Shown here piece after piece: positions 35,511 to 46,584 of a stretch of DNA of 64,000 bases (position 1 is its first letter; each line of letters starts with the position of its first letter). A program made the position numbers and the translations under genes. A model generated the notes under the pieces. The model was not told the DNA's origin and searched no databases. It worked only from the letters and a program-made list of their open reading frames with translations. This DNA comes from Siphonodentalium dalli (lineage: Eukaryota; Mollusca; Scaphopoda; Gadilida; Siphonodentaliidae), in assembly GCA_032622095.1 (NCBI GenBank), contig CP136066.1, forward strand, positions 207,474,978 through 207,538,977. Reading direction: 5' to 3'.

Positions 35511-36302
35511 CAGATGTTTAACCCAACTTGACGATACCGATTAGCTATTTTAATAAACCCTTACACCAACCTTTTCATGAGTGCAAAAGTTTCAACAAGT
35601 CACACCTTACTATTAAGGTCACAAGTGGAATGAGACTTATTGGGCACCTTGCTCACATAAACACAATAGCAACACGGATGTGGCATTCAATTTCAACCTA
35701 TTAGGTCACTCCAACACAGATATGTCTTATACAGTGATAAAGCTAATTAAGCTCAATCCATAGTCAGAGAGAAGCACCATAGCAGTTAAAGACAAAATAG
35801 TTAAGACATTAAGTAGATAAACATCATAGCAACTCCATTTATTTGCTTATTACATTGGAATGTGAGACAAAACATATTTATATGTTTGTTTTTATTATTG
35901 TTATTTTTTGTGTTAGCTGCATATTAAAAATTCATGGGATCATTTAGATGGTAGAAAAGGGTTAATATTTCCAATTCAAAAACCAATCAATACCTGAACA
36001 ACTATATAATTGAGGGATGTATAGACCTGGATATAAAATGATTGGATATAAAATGTTTTAATGCAGAATTTTCAGATAGCTAGAGGTAGGATATGAGATT
36101 GGTCAGATTGAAAATATTAGATTCATTACATTGGATAGCATACTGTATGACTATGTAATGGGGTGGGTTAATTTTCTTCTAAGCTGATCATTGGAAAGAT
36201 ATAATGTATGTAAACAGCGGAAATATAATTAAAGTTATGGTTAATATTATCAAAACAATTCAATCGATACCAAAATCTATACAGGTGAAGAATGTGTCAT
36301 CA

Positions 36303-36790
36303 TTAAAGGTACTCAACCCGTAAAGAGGGTCCCCATCTCAACAGATTCCAACAACAACAATCCGATCAGAGGGTCCTATATTACTATTTCTTTGGCTTTG
36401 GGGGTAAAAAATATTTGATTCGAGTCGAGGAACCCATCAAACAAAGCTCAGAGTCATTAGATATTGATTTTTGAAAATTCTTATGTTCTCGAGATGAGTA
36501 CTTATAACTGCCGTCAATTTGGTAACATGCTCGAGATTTTACGCCAAAATTCTATTCAAACAGACAAGGATGGATAACTCTATAATCAAGTGGGTAATAA
36601 TAACGAATTTTTTACTATCTTCTGGGCCAGAAAGAATTCCCGATAATGAAAAATAATAGATTTCTAAAATCGATATCTAACAAATCTGAGCTTTGATGGG
36701 TGACTTCCTCGACTCGAATCAAATATTTTTGACCCCCGAAGCCATTGAAATAGTAATTGAGAGGAGTTTTATCGGGTTGAGTACCTTTAA
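36303..36790. mobile_element. TTAA-flanked MITE, AGGTACTCAACCCG family
   Basis: TTAA on both sides; ends AGGTACTCAACCCG and CGGGTTGAGTACCT. Subterminal inverted blocks include AAATATTTGATTCGAGTCGA. It is about 480 bp. A degraded relative is at about 47785-48175. The flanking sequence (TACAGGTGAAGAATGTGTCA) matches 40853, so it inserted in an older dispersed repeat. Confidence 0.8.
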
Positions 36791-37134
36791 CATGGATGCA
36801 ATTATTTATATAGTGATCGTGTGAAAAATACTTAGTTATCACATTGTATCAATAGGATTGGAGGAGGATATTAATATTTTTAAGCAAATAAACCATATGA
36901 CCCTCACTATGCAGGTTAGTGTGTGTTATCATAAACTATGCCAAGAACTATAAACATAATCAATGGAAATATTTGAGTTATGAAATCGTATAGAATGGGG
37001 TTAATCTTACCCAAACTAATGAACTGATAAACACAAAAAGTCTATAAAAAGCATGTCATTGGATTTAGAAACCCATACAATAAGTCAGTCTCTAATGTCA
37101 TGAACCTGCTTCAACAAAGGGGTTAACTTAATAT

Positions 37135-37758
37135 TGCACGCCGAGCCGATTTCGATGAAACTTGGTATGTGGGGGTACTTTCAGCCGGGGAGTGGCATGG
37201 GCCTGTTAATTTGCCTGTGCGACGTGACCTTGACCTTGAAATTGGGTCATTTCAATGTCAAACGCCCGAGTATCACGGGATTTCGATGAAAATTAGTGTC
37301 TGGGGATACTTTCGTATGGGGAGTGTCGTAAGCCTATCCGTTTGCCCGTGCGACGTGACATTGACCTTGAAATCGGGTCAATTCAAGGTCAAATCGCGAA
37401 TTTTGATGGGATTTCGACGAAATTTGATACGTGGGGTTACTTTTGTCCACTGAGTGTTTTGGACGGGTCGAGTCGTGACCCCGACCTGACCTTGACCTTC
37501 AAAATGATCAAATCGGGTAAAACCGGATGGATTTCGATGGGTACTTCTGTCGGGTACTTTTGTCCGGGCAGTGTTTTGGACGATTCAAATCGTGACCCCA
37601 CCTCACCTTGACCTTCAAAATGGACATTTCAAGGTCAAATCACGCAATTCGCCGAAAAGCAGAGGGGAAACAGCCCGGACGAAGACCTGACAATTCAAGG
37701 TCAATTCGCCGAAAAACAGAGGGGAAACAGCCCGGACGAAGTCGGGTCCACCTGCTAG
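37135..37758 (+). mobile_element. Helitron-like element A1 (5'-truncated)
   Basis: Plus strand, type A: an interior of inverted pairs built from TGACCTTGAAAT and ATTTCAAGGTCA, then the 3' hairpin CCCGGACGAAGTCGGG, spacer TCCACCTG and CTAG at 37755-37758. The 5' end is missing; the sequence begins near GCCGATTTCGATGAAACTTG. Confidence 0.8.
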
Positions 37759-38374
37759 TGTCATATATATTTTGAAGACCTCTGTCTGTCTGTCTGTATG
37801 TCTGTATGTATGTCATTTATCCAAATCTACGATTCTCGACCGATCGGGACGAAACTTGGTACGTGTGTGTAGTTTGACCAGGCGGTCGTCAACGTCGTAT
37901 TGGCGAGACCGTGCGGCGCCCGCTTCGCGCATGCGCAGACGAGATCTCGGAAACGGGTGGAGCTATCGACTTGAAACTTGCTATGTGAATGTATCTTGCC
38001 CCGGATACGAATTTTTATCGGGTCGCCGAGCCCGTGCGACGCCAGCTTCGCGCATGCGCAGACCAGATCTCGGAAACAGGTGGAGCTATCGACTTGAAAT
38101 TTGGTATGTGAATGTATCTTGCCCCGGATACGAATTTTATCGGGTCGCCGAGCCCGTGTGACGCCAGCTTCGCGCAGACCAGATCTCGGAAACGGGTGGA
38201 GGTATCGACTTGAAATTTGGTATGTGAATGTATCTTGCCCCGATACGAATTTTATCGGGTCGCCGAGCCCGTGCGACGCCAGCTTCGCGCAGACCAGATC
38301 TCGGAAACGGGTAGAGTTATCGACTTGAAATTTGGTTTTTGAATAGCCCAGACAACGTCGGGCTCATCGGCTAG
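37759..38374 (+). mobile_element. Helitron-like element B1
   Basis: Plus strand, type B: the 5' end TGTCATATATATTTTGAAGA directly follows the CTAG of A1. A CTGTCTGTCTGTATG run and CGATTCTCGACCGATCGG follow, then about three and a half core repeats of 122 bp (period measured from 38019 to 38141). The 3' hairpin, CTCATCGG and CTAG are at 38371-38374. Two core units lack part of the GCGCATGCGC block. Confidence 0.85.
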
Positions 38375-39101
38375 TCTATTATATATTTTGGAAGATCTGT
38401 GTGTGTGTGTGTTCGCAATGAACTTGAAAACGGCCGACCCGATTTCGACGAAACTTGGTATGTGGGGGTACTTTCAGCCGGGGAGTGACATAGGCATATT
38501 AATTTGCTCGTGCGATGTGACCTTGAAATCGGGTTATTTCAAGGTCAAACGCCCGAATATCACGGGATTTCAATGAAACTTGGCATGTGGGGTTACTTTT
38601 GGCCGGGGAGTTGCATATGCCTATTAATTTGCCAGTGCGATGTGACCTTGAAAGCGGGTCATTTCAAGGTCATCGCCCGAGTATCACGGGATTTCAATGA
38701 AAATTAGTGTCTAGGGATACTTTCGTATGGGGAGTCTCATAAGCCTATTCATTTGCCCGTGCGACGTGACATTGACCTTGAAATCCGGTCAATTCAAGGT
38801 CAAGTCGCGAATGTTTATGGGATTTCGACGAAAATGATACTTAGGGTTACTTTCGTCCACTGAGTGTTTTGGACGGGTCAAATCATGACCCCGACCTGAC
38901 CTTGACCTTAAAAATGATCAATTCAAGGTCAAATCGGGTAAAACCGGATGGATTTCCACGGGTACTTTTGTCCGGGCAGTGTTTTGGACGGGTCAAATCG
39001 TGACCCCCACCTGACCTTGGCCTTCAAAATGGACAATTCAAGGTCAAATCGCCGAAAAGCAGAGAGGAAACAGCCCGGACGAAGTCGGGTCCACCTGCTA
39101 G
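38375..39101 (+). mobile_element. Helitron-like element A2, full length
   Basis: Plus strand, type A, 727 bp: the 5' end TCTATTATATATTTTGGAAG abuts the CTAG of B1. The interior has repeated GATTTCGACGAAA and TTTCAAGGTCA blocks. The 3' end has CCCGGACGAAGTCGGG, TCCACCTG and CTAG at 39098-39101. The TC start, hairpin and CTAG end fit a non-autonomous Helitron. Confidence 0.88.
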
Positions 39102-40039
39102 TCTCATATATATTTTGAAGACCTCTGTTTGTCTGTCTGTCTGTATGTCTGTCATTGATACAAATCTACGATTCTCGACCGATCGGGACGAAACTTGATA
39201 CGTGTGTGTAGTTTAACCAGGCGGTCAACGTTGTCGTATTGGCGAGCCCGTTCGGCGCCCGCTTCGCGCATGCGCAGACGAGATCTCGGAAACGGGTGGA
39301 GCTATCGACTTGAAATTTGGTATGTGAATGTATCTTTCCCCGGATACGAAGTTTATCGGGTCGCCGAACCCGTGCGACGCCAGCTTCGCGCATGCGCAGA
39401 CGAGATCTCGGAAACGGGTGGAGCTATCGACTTGAAATTTGGTATGTGAATTTATTATATACTTGCCCATGAATTATAAGGTTTTAGCAGTGAGATATAA
39501 ATGATATCCCACTAGTGAGATATAAGTGATATCCCACTGGTGAAATTTCTGATGTATTGACATTCATTGGGGGCCATAGGCAAGTAATTAAAGTATATAA
39601 TAAACAGAATATCCACACTTTTTCAGTAGATATGGGTTAAATCTCATTCGTGATGACAAAACATTTGAATTTCCACTCGTGGCTAAAGCCACTCGTGGAA
39701 ATTCAATGTGTTGTCATCACTCATGAGATATAACCCATATCCACTGAAAAAGTGTGGATATCCTCTATGTATCTTGCCCCGCATACAAATTTTATCGGGT
39801 CGCCTAGCCCATGCGACGCCAGCTTCGCGCATGCGCAGACCAGATCTCGGAAACGGGTGGAACAATCGACTTGAAATTTGCTATGTGAATGTATCTTGCC
39901 CCGGATACGAATTTTATCGGGTAGCCGATCCCGTGCGACGCCAGCTTCGCGCATGCGCAGACCAGATCTCGGAAACGGGTGGAGCTATCGACTTGAAATT
40001 TGGTTTTTGAATAGCCCGGACGTCGGGCTCATCGGCTAA
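39102..40039 (+). mobile_element. Helitron-like element B2, split by a foldback element
   Basis: Plus strand, type B: the 5' end TCTCATATATATTTTGAAGA abuts A2. The core is interrupted at about 39451-39765 by an unrelated insertion and resumes with ATGTATCTTGCCCCG. It ends with the hairpin and CTAA at 40036-40039, an accepted CTRR variant. Confidence 0.85.
39607..39763. repeat. 157-bp foldback palindrome inserted in B2
   Basis: Arms GAATATCCACACTTTTTCAG and CTGAAAAAGTGTGGATATCC pair almost completely around a centre GTGGCTAAAGCCAC. The preceding segment (39452-39606) carries tandem GATATCCCACTAGTGAGATA-type repeats and probably belongs to the same insertion. Confidence 0.8.
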
Positions 40040-40813
40040 TCTATTATATATTTTGGAAGATCTGTGTGTGTGTGATCGCGATGAACTCGAAAACGGCCAA
40101 GCCGATTTCGATGAAACTTGGTATGTGGGGGTGTTTTCGGCCGGGAAGTGGCATAGGCATATTAATTTGTTCGTGCGATGTGACCTTGAAATCGGGTTAT
40201 TTCAAGGTCAAACGCCCGAATATCACGGGATTTCGATGAAACTTGGTATGTGGGGTTACTTTCGGACGGGGAGTGGCATAGGCCTATTAATTTGCCTGTG
40301 CGACATGACCTTGACATAGGGTCATTTCAAGGTCAAACGCCCGAATATCACAGGAATTTTGATGAAAAAATTAGTGTCTAGGGATACTTTCGTATGGAGA
40401 GTCTCATCTCATAAGCCTATTCATTTGCCGTGCGACGTGACCTTGAAATCGGGTAAATTCAAGGTCAAATCGCGAATTTTGATGGAATTTCCACGAAATT
40501 TGATACATAGGGTTACTTTTGTCCACTAAGTGTTTTGGACTGGTCAAATCGTGACCCCGACCTTCAAAATGATCAATTTAAGGTCAAATCGGGTAAAACC
40601 GGATGGATTTCGACGGGTACTTTTGTCCGGGCAGTGTTTTGTCCGGGTCAAATCGTGACCCCACCTTACCTTGACCTTCAAAATGGACAATTCAAGGTCA
40701 AATCGCGCAATTCGCAGAAAAGCAGAGGGGAATGGACAATTCAAGGTCAAATCGCGCAATTCGCCGAAAAGCAGAGGGGAAACAGCCCGGACGAAGTCGG
40801 GTCCACCTTCTAG
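40040..40813 (+). mobile_element. Helitron-like element A3, full length
   Basis: Plus strand, type A, 774 bp: the 5' end TCTATTATATATTTTGGAAG directly follows the CTAA of B2. It has the same internal order as A2, with a duplicated AATTCAAGGTCAAATCGCGC block near 40690 and 40738. The 3' end is the hairpin, then TCCACCTT and CTAG at 40810-40813. This closes the A-B-A-B-A array. Confidence 0.87.
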
Positions 40814-42850
40814 TAATTTATAAACCGATCAACCGATCGATATCAAAAACTATACAGGTGAGGAGTGTGTCATCATAAACATGCACATAAAATTTGAACA
40901 CGATCCGATAAAATATATTCGAGTAATCGAATTAGATAGCAAGTGTCTACGGACAGACAGACGGACGACGGATGGTTGATCCGGACATCGGCATTATGTG
41001 TACCATACATGGTATGGGTACACATAATAAATACGGACTGCAGGGTTTGCCAATAGATTCAAATTTGAAATCCAAGATGGCTGCTGGCGGCCATGATTTT
41101 TAACGGATTTTGGAACAAACCTGATGACTCCCATCTAGAGGTCACCCCGAAGATCAATATGATGTTTAGAGATGATCGGATGAGGGAGGTGCCCTGTGCC
41201 AAAGGCTATAGTCATACAAAGAGTAAAATCCAAGATGGCCACTGGCGGCCATGTTTTTCAATGAAATTCAGAAAAATGTTATGGTTCCCATCTAGAAGTC
41301 ACCTCGAAGATCCATATGAAGTTTGGTGATTATCGGATAAGGCCTGTGTGCCAAAGGATTTAGTCATGCAAAGAGTAAAATCCAAGATGGCTGCTGGCGG
41401 ACATGTTTTTCATAGAAAACTATTCAAGTTTGATAGCTCACGTTTAGAGGTGATCATAAACAAGCCTGTAAATTTTCAAAACAATTCTCCAATAAATGCG
41501 GGCTGCATGGTGATGGTGGCCAATGGATTCAAATTGAAATCCAAGATGGCTGCACATGGCATGTGTTTTAAACGAATTTCGGAAAAATAATGATGGCTCC
41601 CATCTGGAGGTCACCCGGAAGATCCATATGAATTTTGGTGATGAGAGATGTGACCTGTAGGGTGAGCTAATGGAAATTGTTGAAGGATCACGGACACACA
41701 CATGGACAACGGACACCAACCCATGGAAATAGCTCAAACTTCAAGTTGAGCTAAAAATAGGCAGTGGAGCTATAGACAGTGGTACATTGAGCTTCCCATT
41801 CCAGACAGACGACGATACGTTGGTATTTAATTATTCTTACAATAAATATTCTATTGATTTGACTCCTATTGTCATGTATTTAGTTACTAGAGACTGAAGT
41901 TAACACAGAATGCACTAAATATATTCAGTAGGGTTTATTTATACGGAAACAAAATTAGGTTGAGTCCCAAAATGAAAGTGTCAATGACACTGTAGCTCAA
42001 CTTGGAGAGGAGAATATCATACCTGTACCTAACAGTCAATAGAGATAACTATGTGGAAAGTTCAAATGTTTAAGTCAAACCAGAGGTCAACCCAAAGAGC
42101 CATATGAAGTTTGGGATCAACCGCATGGATGAAAAATGTTGGCTTTAGGGCATGCCTAAGACATGCAACTTTAGACTAAAATATAATGTTTTTAACGGAA
42201 AATCATTCAAATTCGATAGCTCCCATCTGGAGATGTTCAAAAACATGCCTGGAAATTTCTCTGACAAATGCGCACTGCAGAGTTTGCTGATGTCTCCCAT
42301 CTGGAGGTCACAACATTGATCTATATGAAGTTTTGTGACAGCTGATGAGGGATGGTTCTGCAGGGTATGCCAAAGGAATCAGTCACACAAAGAGTAAAAT
42401 AAAATGACTGTCGGCAGCCACATTTAAAAACAAATTCAGAAAAAATTTGACAGCTCTCATCGAGAGTTCACCCTAAAGATTCATAAGAAGTTTGACGGTG
42501 ATCGGATGAGGGATGTGGTTTGTAGGGTGTTCCAAAAGATTAGTTAGTCTGACTCTGACATGAAAAGAATAAAATCCAAGATGGCTGCCGACGGCCACAT
42601 TTTTCATCGAAAATCATTCAAATTCGTAGTTCCCATTTAGAGGTGATCCCAAACATGCCTGTAAAGTTTCAAAACATTTCAAAAATATATATGGGCTCCA
42701 TGGAATTCAAATGTCAAATCCAAGATGGCCACTGGCAGCCGTGTTTTTTTAACAGAATTCGGAAAATATGGTAGACTCCCATCTAGAGGTCACTCTGAGG
42801 ATCCATAGAAAGCTTGGTGAAGATCTGATGAGGGATGTGGCCTTACTGTA
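40814..42850. repeat. Tract of divergent AAGATGGC dispersed repeats
   Basis: At least six degenerate units share ATCCAAGATGGC, GGCCATGTTTTT, TCCCATCTAGAGGTCA, GATCCATATGAAGTTTGGTG and CGGATGAGGGATGTGGCC in this order, each unit about 200-300 bp. The start (40820-41035) is another dispersed repeat ending in ACGGACAGACAGACGG and an ACCATACATGGTATGGGTAC hairpin. No host exon is seen in this tract, which borders the KIFBP 3' side. Confidence 0.75.
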
Positions 42851-43074
42851 TATAATAAATTATTTTATTGTTCACCCGATATGCAAGCCCCCATTCATAC
42901 TAAATGAAAGCTCTCAACAGAAAGATGAATAATTAAAACTCAGAATATTCTAGTACATACTAGTACATGTACATGTCATGTTTTTGCATGGAATTATCAT
43001 TTAATAATTTAAATTTAGCAAGTACATACATTTAACTAAAATACACAATCTATTAATACATATATTATATCTAT

Positions 43075-44829
43075 CTAACCATCTAACTGTATTCTTAACC
43101 TCTCCATCTTCATTGGTAATAACATTACCATTTCTTTACATATACTCAATTCACTACTTACAACATCACAAGCACTATGGTTTTTTTCACAGTAATCTGT
43201 AATGTACTTATAACATTCAACACTTTTTCCAGTATAAGATATTCTTTGTGACACATCTGCAGTTAGAAATTTTCCATACAGTCTGCCCATGCAAAACATA
43301 GCAACAAGAGCAGGTCGCAGGACATCATCACAAAACTGTTCCGGTAAGTCAGGTTTACCACCTTTCAATGAAATCAAAAAAGCATTGTACTGTTCTATAC
43401 TCTGCTTTGCTAACTGGTTAACTTTGTTAGCTGCGTGTGGTGAAGGTGTAACTCCTGCTTGCTCTATTATTGAAATCTTTATATCTAGCATTGCACTGTA
43501 AGTCTCTGCAATTTCAAACATTAACTGACGACACAGCAACAAGTAATGTTGTGAGTTCAGGCCTTTAAGTAGATCCTGCAGCATATCTATGCGCCTTTTT
43601 TGCATTTTGCATTGACGCTCTAGTTCAGGCTCAAAGAATGAAAGAAATTTGTAAGCCTTGCTAACATCCTGGGTTATATTTATATAATCAGAACAGTATC
43701 CATCCAATACATAAAACGACTTTGCCGCCTTCGCCCAGTCTAGGATATTGAGGAAAGTACTTCTTGCTTCTTCATAATCTCTTGTAAATTTCCATCTGAT
43801 TCTATCTTCTTTTGAGGTTACTTCCAAATTGAAAAAAACAGAAGGTTTTGACTCTTCATTTCCACTGCATTTTTTATCAGCGTTATGATCAGGTTCATCC
43901 AGGTGTTCAACTTCTTGCAGCAGATAATCGCGTGAGCATTCCAAAAGAGCTAAACCATATTTGATCCAACAACGACAAAAATCAGCTTTCCTTGTACCTA
44001 GCGTCTCCCTCATGTTATCGTCAATTATTACCATTTTATCTTCTGCTTCCTGAAGCATAAAATCTGCACATGCTAAACAATGCCTTGCTTCTGAAAATTT
44101 ACTAGATGAAACATAATATTGTGAAAGTGTAGCGCAGTTTGTTGCCCAATCCAAGCGATCAAATTCCTCCAAATTGAGTTGTCGTTGAAGAGTTGTTTGA
44201 CAATAGGCCGCAGATTTCTCAGTCATCTCTAATCGCGCATAAACTTGGGCCAAATAATACAAAGTATGTGTATACGACTCCTCAAACTTCCTTTCCCTTG
44301 ATCGCACAAGAAAGTTTCCATCATTATTATCATTATCAAATTCATGTGGTTTTATGTATTCGTCAAAAGAGATTGGCGCTCCACCATACTTTTCTTTGTA
44401 TTCGGTGTACAGCTTTTCTGATTCTTCCAGAAACGTCATGGCCTTGTGGTGTCCATCATCACCACGATTTGTCCATAACAACCCCAGCTGATTCAATATG
44501 TTAATATATGTGTCTGTACCTTCGGTACTGAGCTTGAATTTTTCTAAACTATCAAGACATCTGTTGAGTAACTCTTCACTGGAATGTAATTCTTCCGTTT
44601 CAGAGTAATTGATTGCAATTTTCAAATCGACCGCAACAGAAATCAGTAAGCTGTCACATTCAGATTCGTATTGCTTCAAAGAATCTTTAACTTTTTGCAA
44701 TAGCTCCCTTGCTTTATATCTAGATTTATATGGTTCATCTTCTGGGTCGTTTTTAGTTTCCACTTCATCCAAATTTATAGCCTTTTGCAAGGTTTCTTTT
44801 ACATCAGTCGTGAGATATTTGCTCGCCAT
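43075..44829 (-). CDS. KIFBP: KIF-binding protein (KBP), single-exon reading frame
   Basis: KBP binds the motor domains of several kinesins and blocks their attachment to microtubules, so it tunes axonal and mitochondrial transport (known for the family). The uninterrupted minus-strand frame gives 584 residues; the human protein is about 620. The start is the ATG at 44829, giving MASKYLTTDV with a strong context (GAAATGG); an upstream in-frame extension begins with TTG and is not a start. Landmarks are EPYKSRYKAR at about residues 32-41, TPR-like helices with YYLAQVYARLEMTEKSA, WATNCATLSQYYVSSSKF, and the conserved C-terminus ending PMKMERLRIQLDG. There are no frameshifts or internal stops. 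Downstream there is a variant ATTAAA poly(A) signal near 42995 but no genomic poly(A) run or flanking duplication. The vertebrate gene has several introns, so this copy is intronless by intron loss or old retroposition. It is very likely functional. Confidence 0.97.
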   Translation of the reverse strand: MASKYLTTDVKETLQKAINLDEVETKNDPEDEPYKSRYKARELLQKVKDSLKQYESECDSLLISVAVDLKIAINYSETEELHSSEELLNRCLDSLEKFKLSTEGTDTYINILNQLGLLWTNRGDDGHHKAMTFLEESEKLYTEYKEKYGGAPISFDEYIKPHEFDNDNNDGNFLVRSRERKFEESYTHTLYYLAQVYARLEMTEKSAAYCQTTLQRQLNLEEFDRLDWATNCATLSQYYVSSSKFSEARHCLACADFMLQEAEDKMVIIDDNMRETLGTRKADFCRCWIKYGLALLECSRDYLLQEVEHLDEPDHNADKKCSGNEESKPSVFFNLEVTSKEDRIRWKFTRDYEEARSTFLNILDWAKAAKSFYVLDGYCSDYINITQDVSKAYKFLSFFEPELERQCKMQKRRIDMLQDLLKGLNSQHYLLLCRQLMFEIAETYSAMLDIKISIIEQAGVTPSPHAANKVNQLAKQSIEQYNAFLISLKGGKPDLPEQFCDDVLRPALVAMFCMGRLYGKFLTADVSQRISYTGKSVECYKYITDYCEKNHSACDVVSSELSICKEMVMLLPMKMERLRIQLDG

Positions 44830-46490
44830 TTCAGTTCCAGCAAAAATCGACAAAAATATGTCAATATTTATGCAAATAAATTTCAGTCAAGCAAAATTCA
44901 TCCTTTCATCCAAATACCCTTATTTTGAAACAATGTATTGAAAATATTTATGACCGGTCAATTTGATAGTATTACCGATTATTTTAATGAACCTTCTTTG
45001 AAAATTAACCAAGCCGCAGGCCTGCCAAGATTTACTGCGGCGTTACAAATATTTATCTGAATTATTTTTTCGCTGAGAACTTATCTCAAATTTTCGTAGT
45101 GAATGTAAATTAAAGTAAAAGAGAAGAATGCCTAAGAAGTAAAATAATCACGCTATATTTCTTGGTGTATAATACTTGACAAAGAACTAATTAATAGGAT
45201 GGTATCTAAGGACGCGATGTTAATAATTTGCATATATTCGATGTAAACAAAGACGTTAAATTTAACTTCTTAAGTCTTAAGTTAAATAGCGTCGCCCGGT
45301 TTAACTTTCAGTTTCACTAGGACTGGGCGAGCTGCGTTGGCCGAGTTGTTAGTATTTTCGAATACTGTCCTGAGATTTTGCTGATGATGACCCAGATCTA
45401 TTCACCTCGATCCTCAACAAAAACAAAAGTCAGGAGTTCCGAGCGTGCCTATACTATTACTAAATTACTATAGACTAGTAATAATTAGTATAGTATATAT
45501 TAAAATACTTCGTAATCGTATGCCTCGCTGAGGTGTCGTTAAGGGGTAATCCTCTCCCACCCGGGCCAGTGTCATGTACAGGGATGACAATGGTTTGATC
45601 ACATCGCCGCATCGGGAGGGGGCAATCTCTCACGACTTCCCCGTCGAGGAAATTTTGTGCTGAAGTTTGTTAGAATGCATCGCCATCCTCCCACTAGCCC
45701 ACCCACCCCGTGAGGCGTGACCCGGCCAAGTTTTTTCTTATAGTGTTCTTGAAATGTGTCTCTCTTTGGTGTGATTCTTTTGGTGTGCTCGTTTATATTT
45801 AATAAAGGTGACTTTTTACTAAATAACGGGAATACTATATTACTAGAATTATATTTCTTTGAAAAACTCAAAACATTGGGCGATGACGGCGAAGTCGTAT
45901 GATATTGCTGGGTGAGGGTGTAAAATATGTGTCACATGTACAACCATGTGTGCACAATAAAGAACACTACTGTGGGCAACGATCCACAGGTTAATGGCTA
46001 CATTTCCTGTCAAAATTCCTCCCTTCGGGGCGTAAGTTGATAGACATTTCAGGTGATGCTGTAATAGAGTTATCTCTCATCAGTGACCATGGTGGTGGAA
46101 TACACAAAGCTGTGGTATGTATATAGCGTGTGGTGGTGGTGTTGAATTCTCAAAGTACATTTCAGATACAGATGTGGAGATGGTGAACTTACTCGCAAGA
46201 AGTTGGGTGGCCAATGTGGCCAGATAGATTATCATAGATACATAAGATACTAGTTCCAGATTTTGATTTGATTTGATTTGTAATCTGCAGTCTTGAAACT
46301 TGAACGAATGACCAAAACCCAACATGTGATTTGGATCAATCGAAATCGGAGAACACTATACTATACAAACTATACACTATACAAACTGGTACCACTACAA
46401 CATCATAGTCATTTCACTGAATTCCCCATGTTGAGGTTGATTCCAAGTCCGAATGAGTTCACTTGATGATTTGTCATGATGATTTATTTA
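44830..46490. other. KIFBP upstream region, no further gene recognised
   Basis: This should hold the KIFBP promoter and 5' UTR and perhaps the unseen first exon of DYNC2LI1, which runs the other way. I could not identify a start exon. No repeat family of the window is evident. Confidence 0.35.
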
Positions 46491-46497
46491 GGTATCT

Positions 46498-46584
46498 GGA
46501 CATTTCCCTACTGGACATTTCCACAATTTCAAAAGCGGACATTTCCCAACCCGGACTTCTAGTTTTACCCACCGGACATTTCCC
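46498..46584. repeat. Cluster of GGACATTTCC motifs
   Basis: GGACATTTCC starts at 46498, 46513, 46537 and 46574, with a partial copy at 46553, all in one orientation with different spacers. Confidence 0.75.

Noticed and set aside
41040-42850. Gene with repeats of the KSKMAAGGHVF type
   Set aside because: The apparent protein similarity between frames comes from the AAGATGGC dispersed repeat; frames are short, broken and lack splice support.
44830-44853. Longer KIFBP start eight codons upstream
   Set aside because: That codon is TTG. The ATG at 44829 has a strong context and aligns with the family N-terminus.
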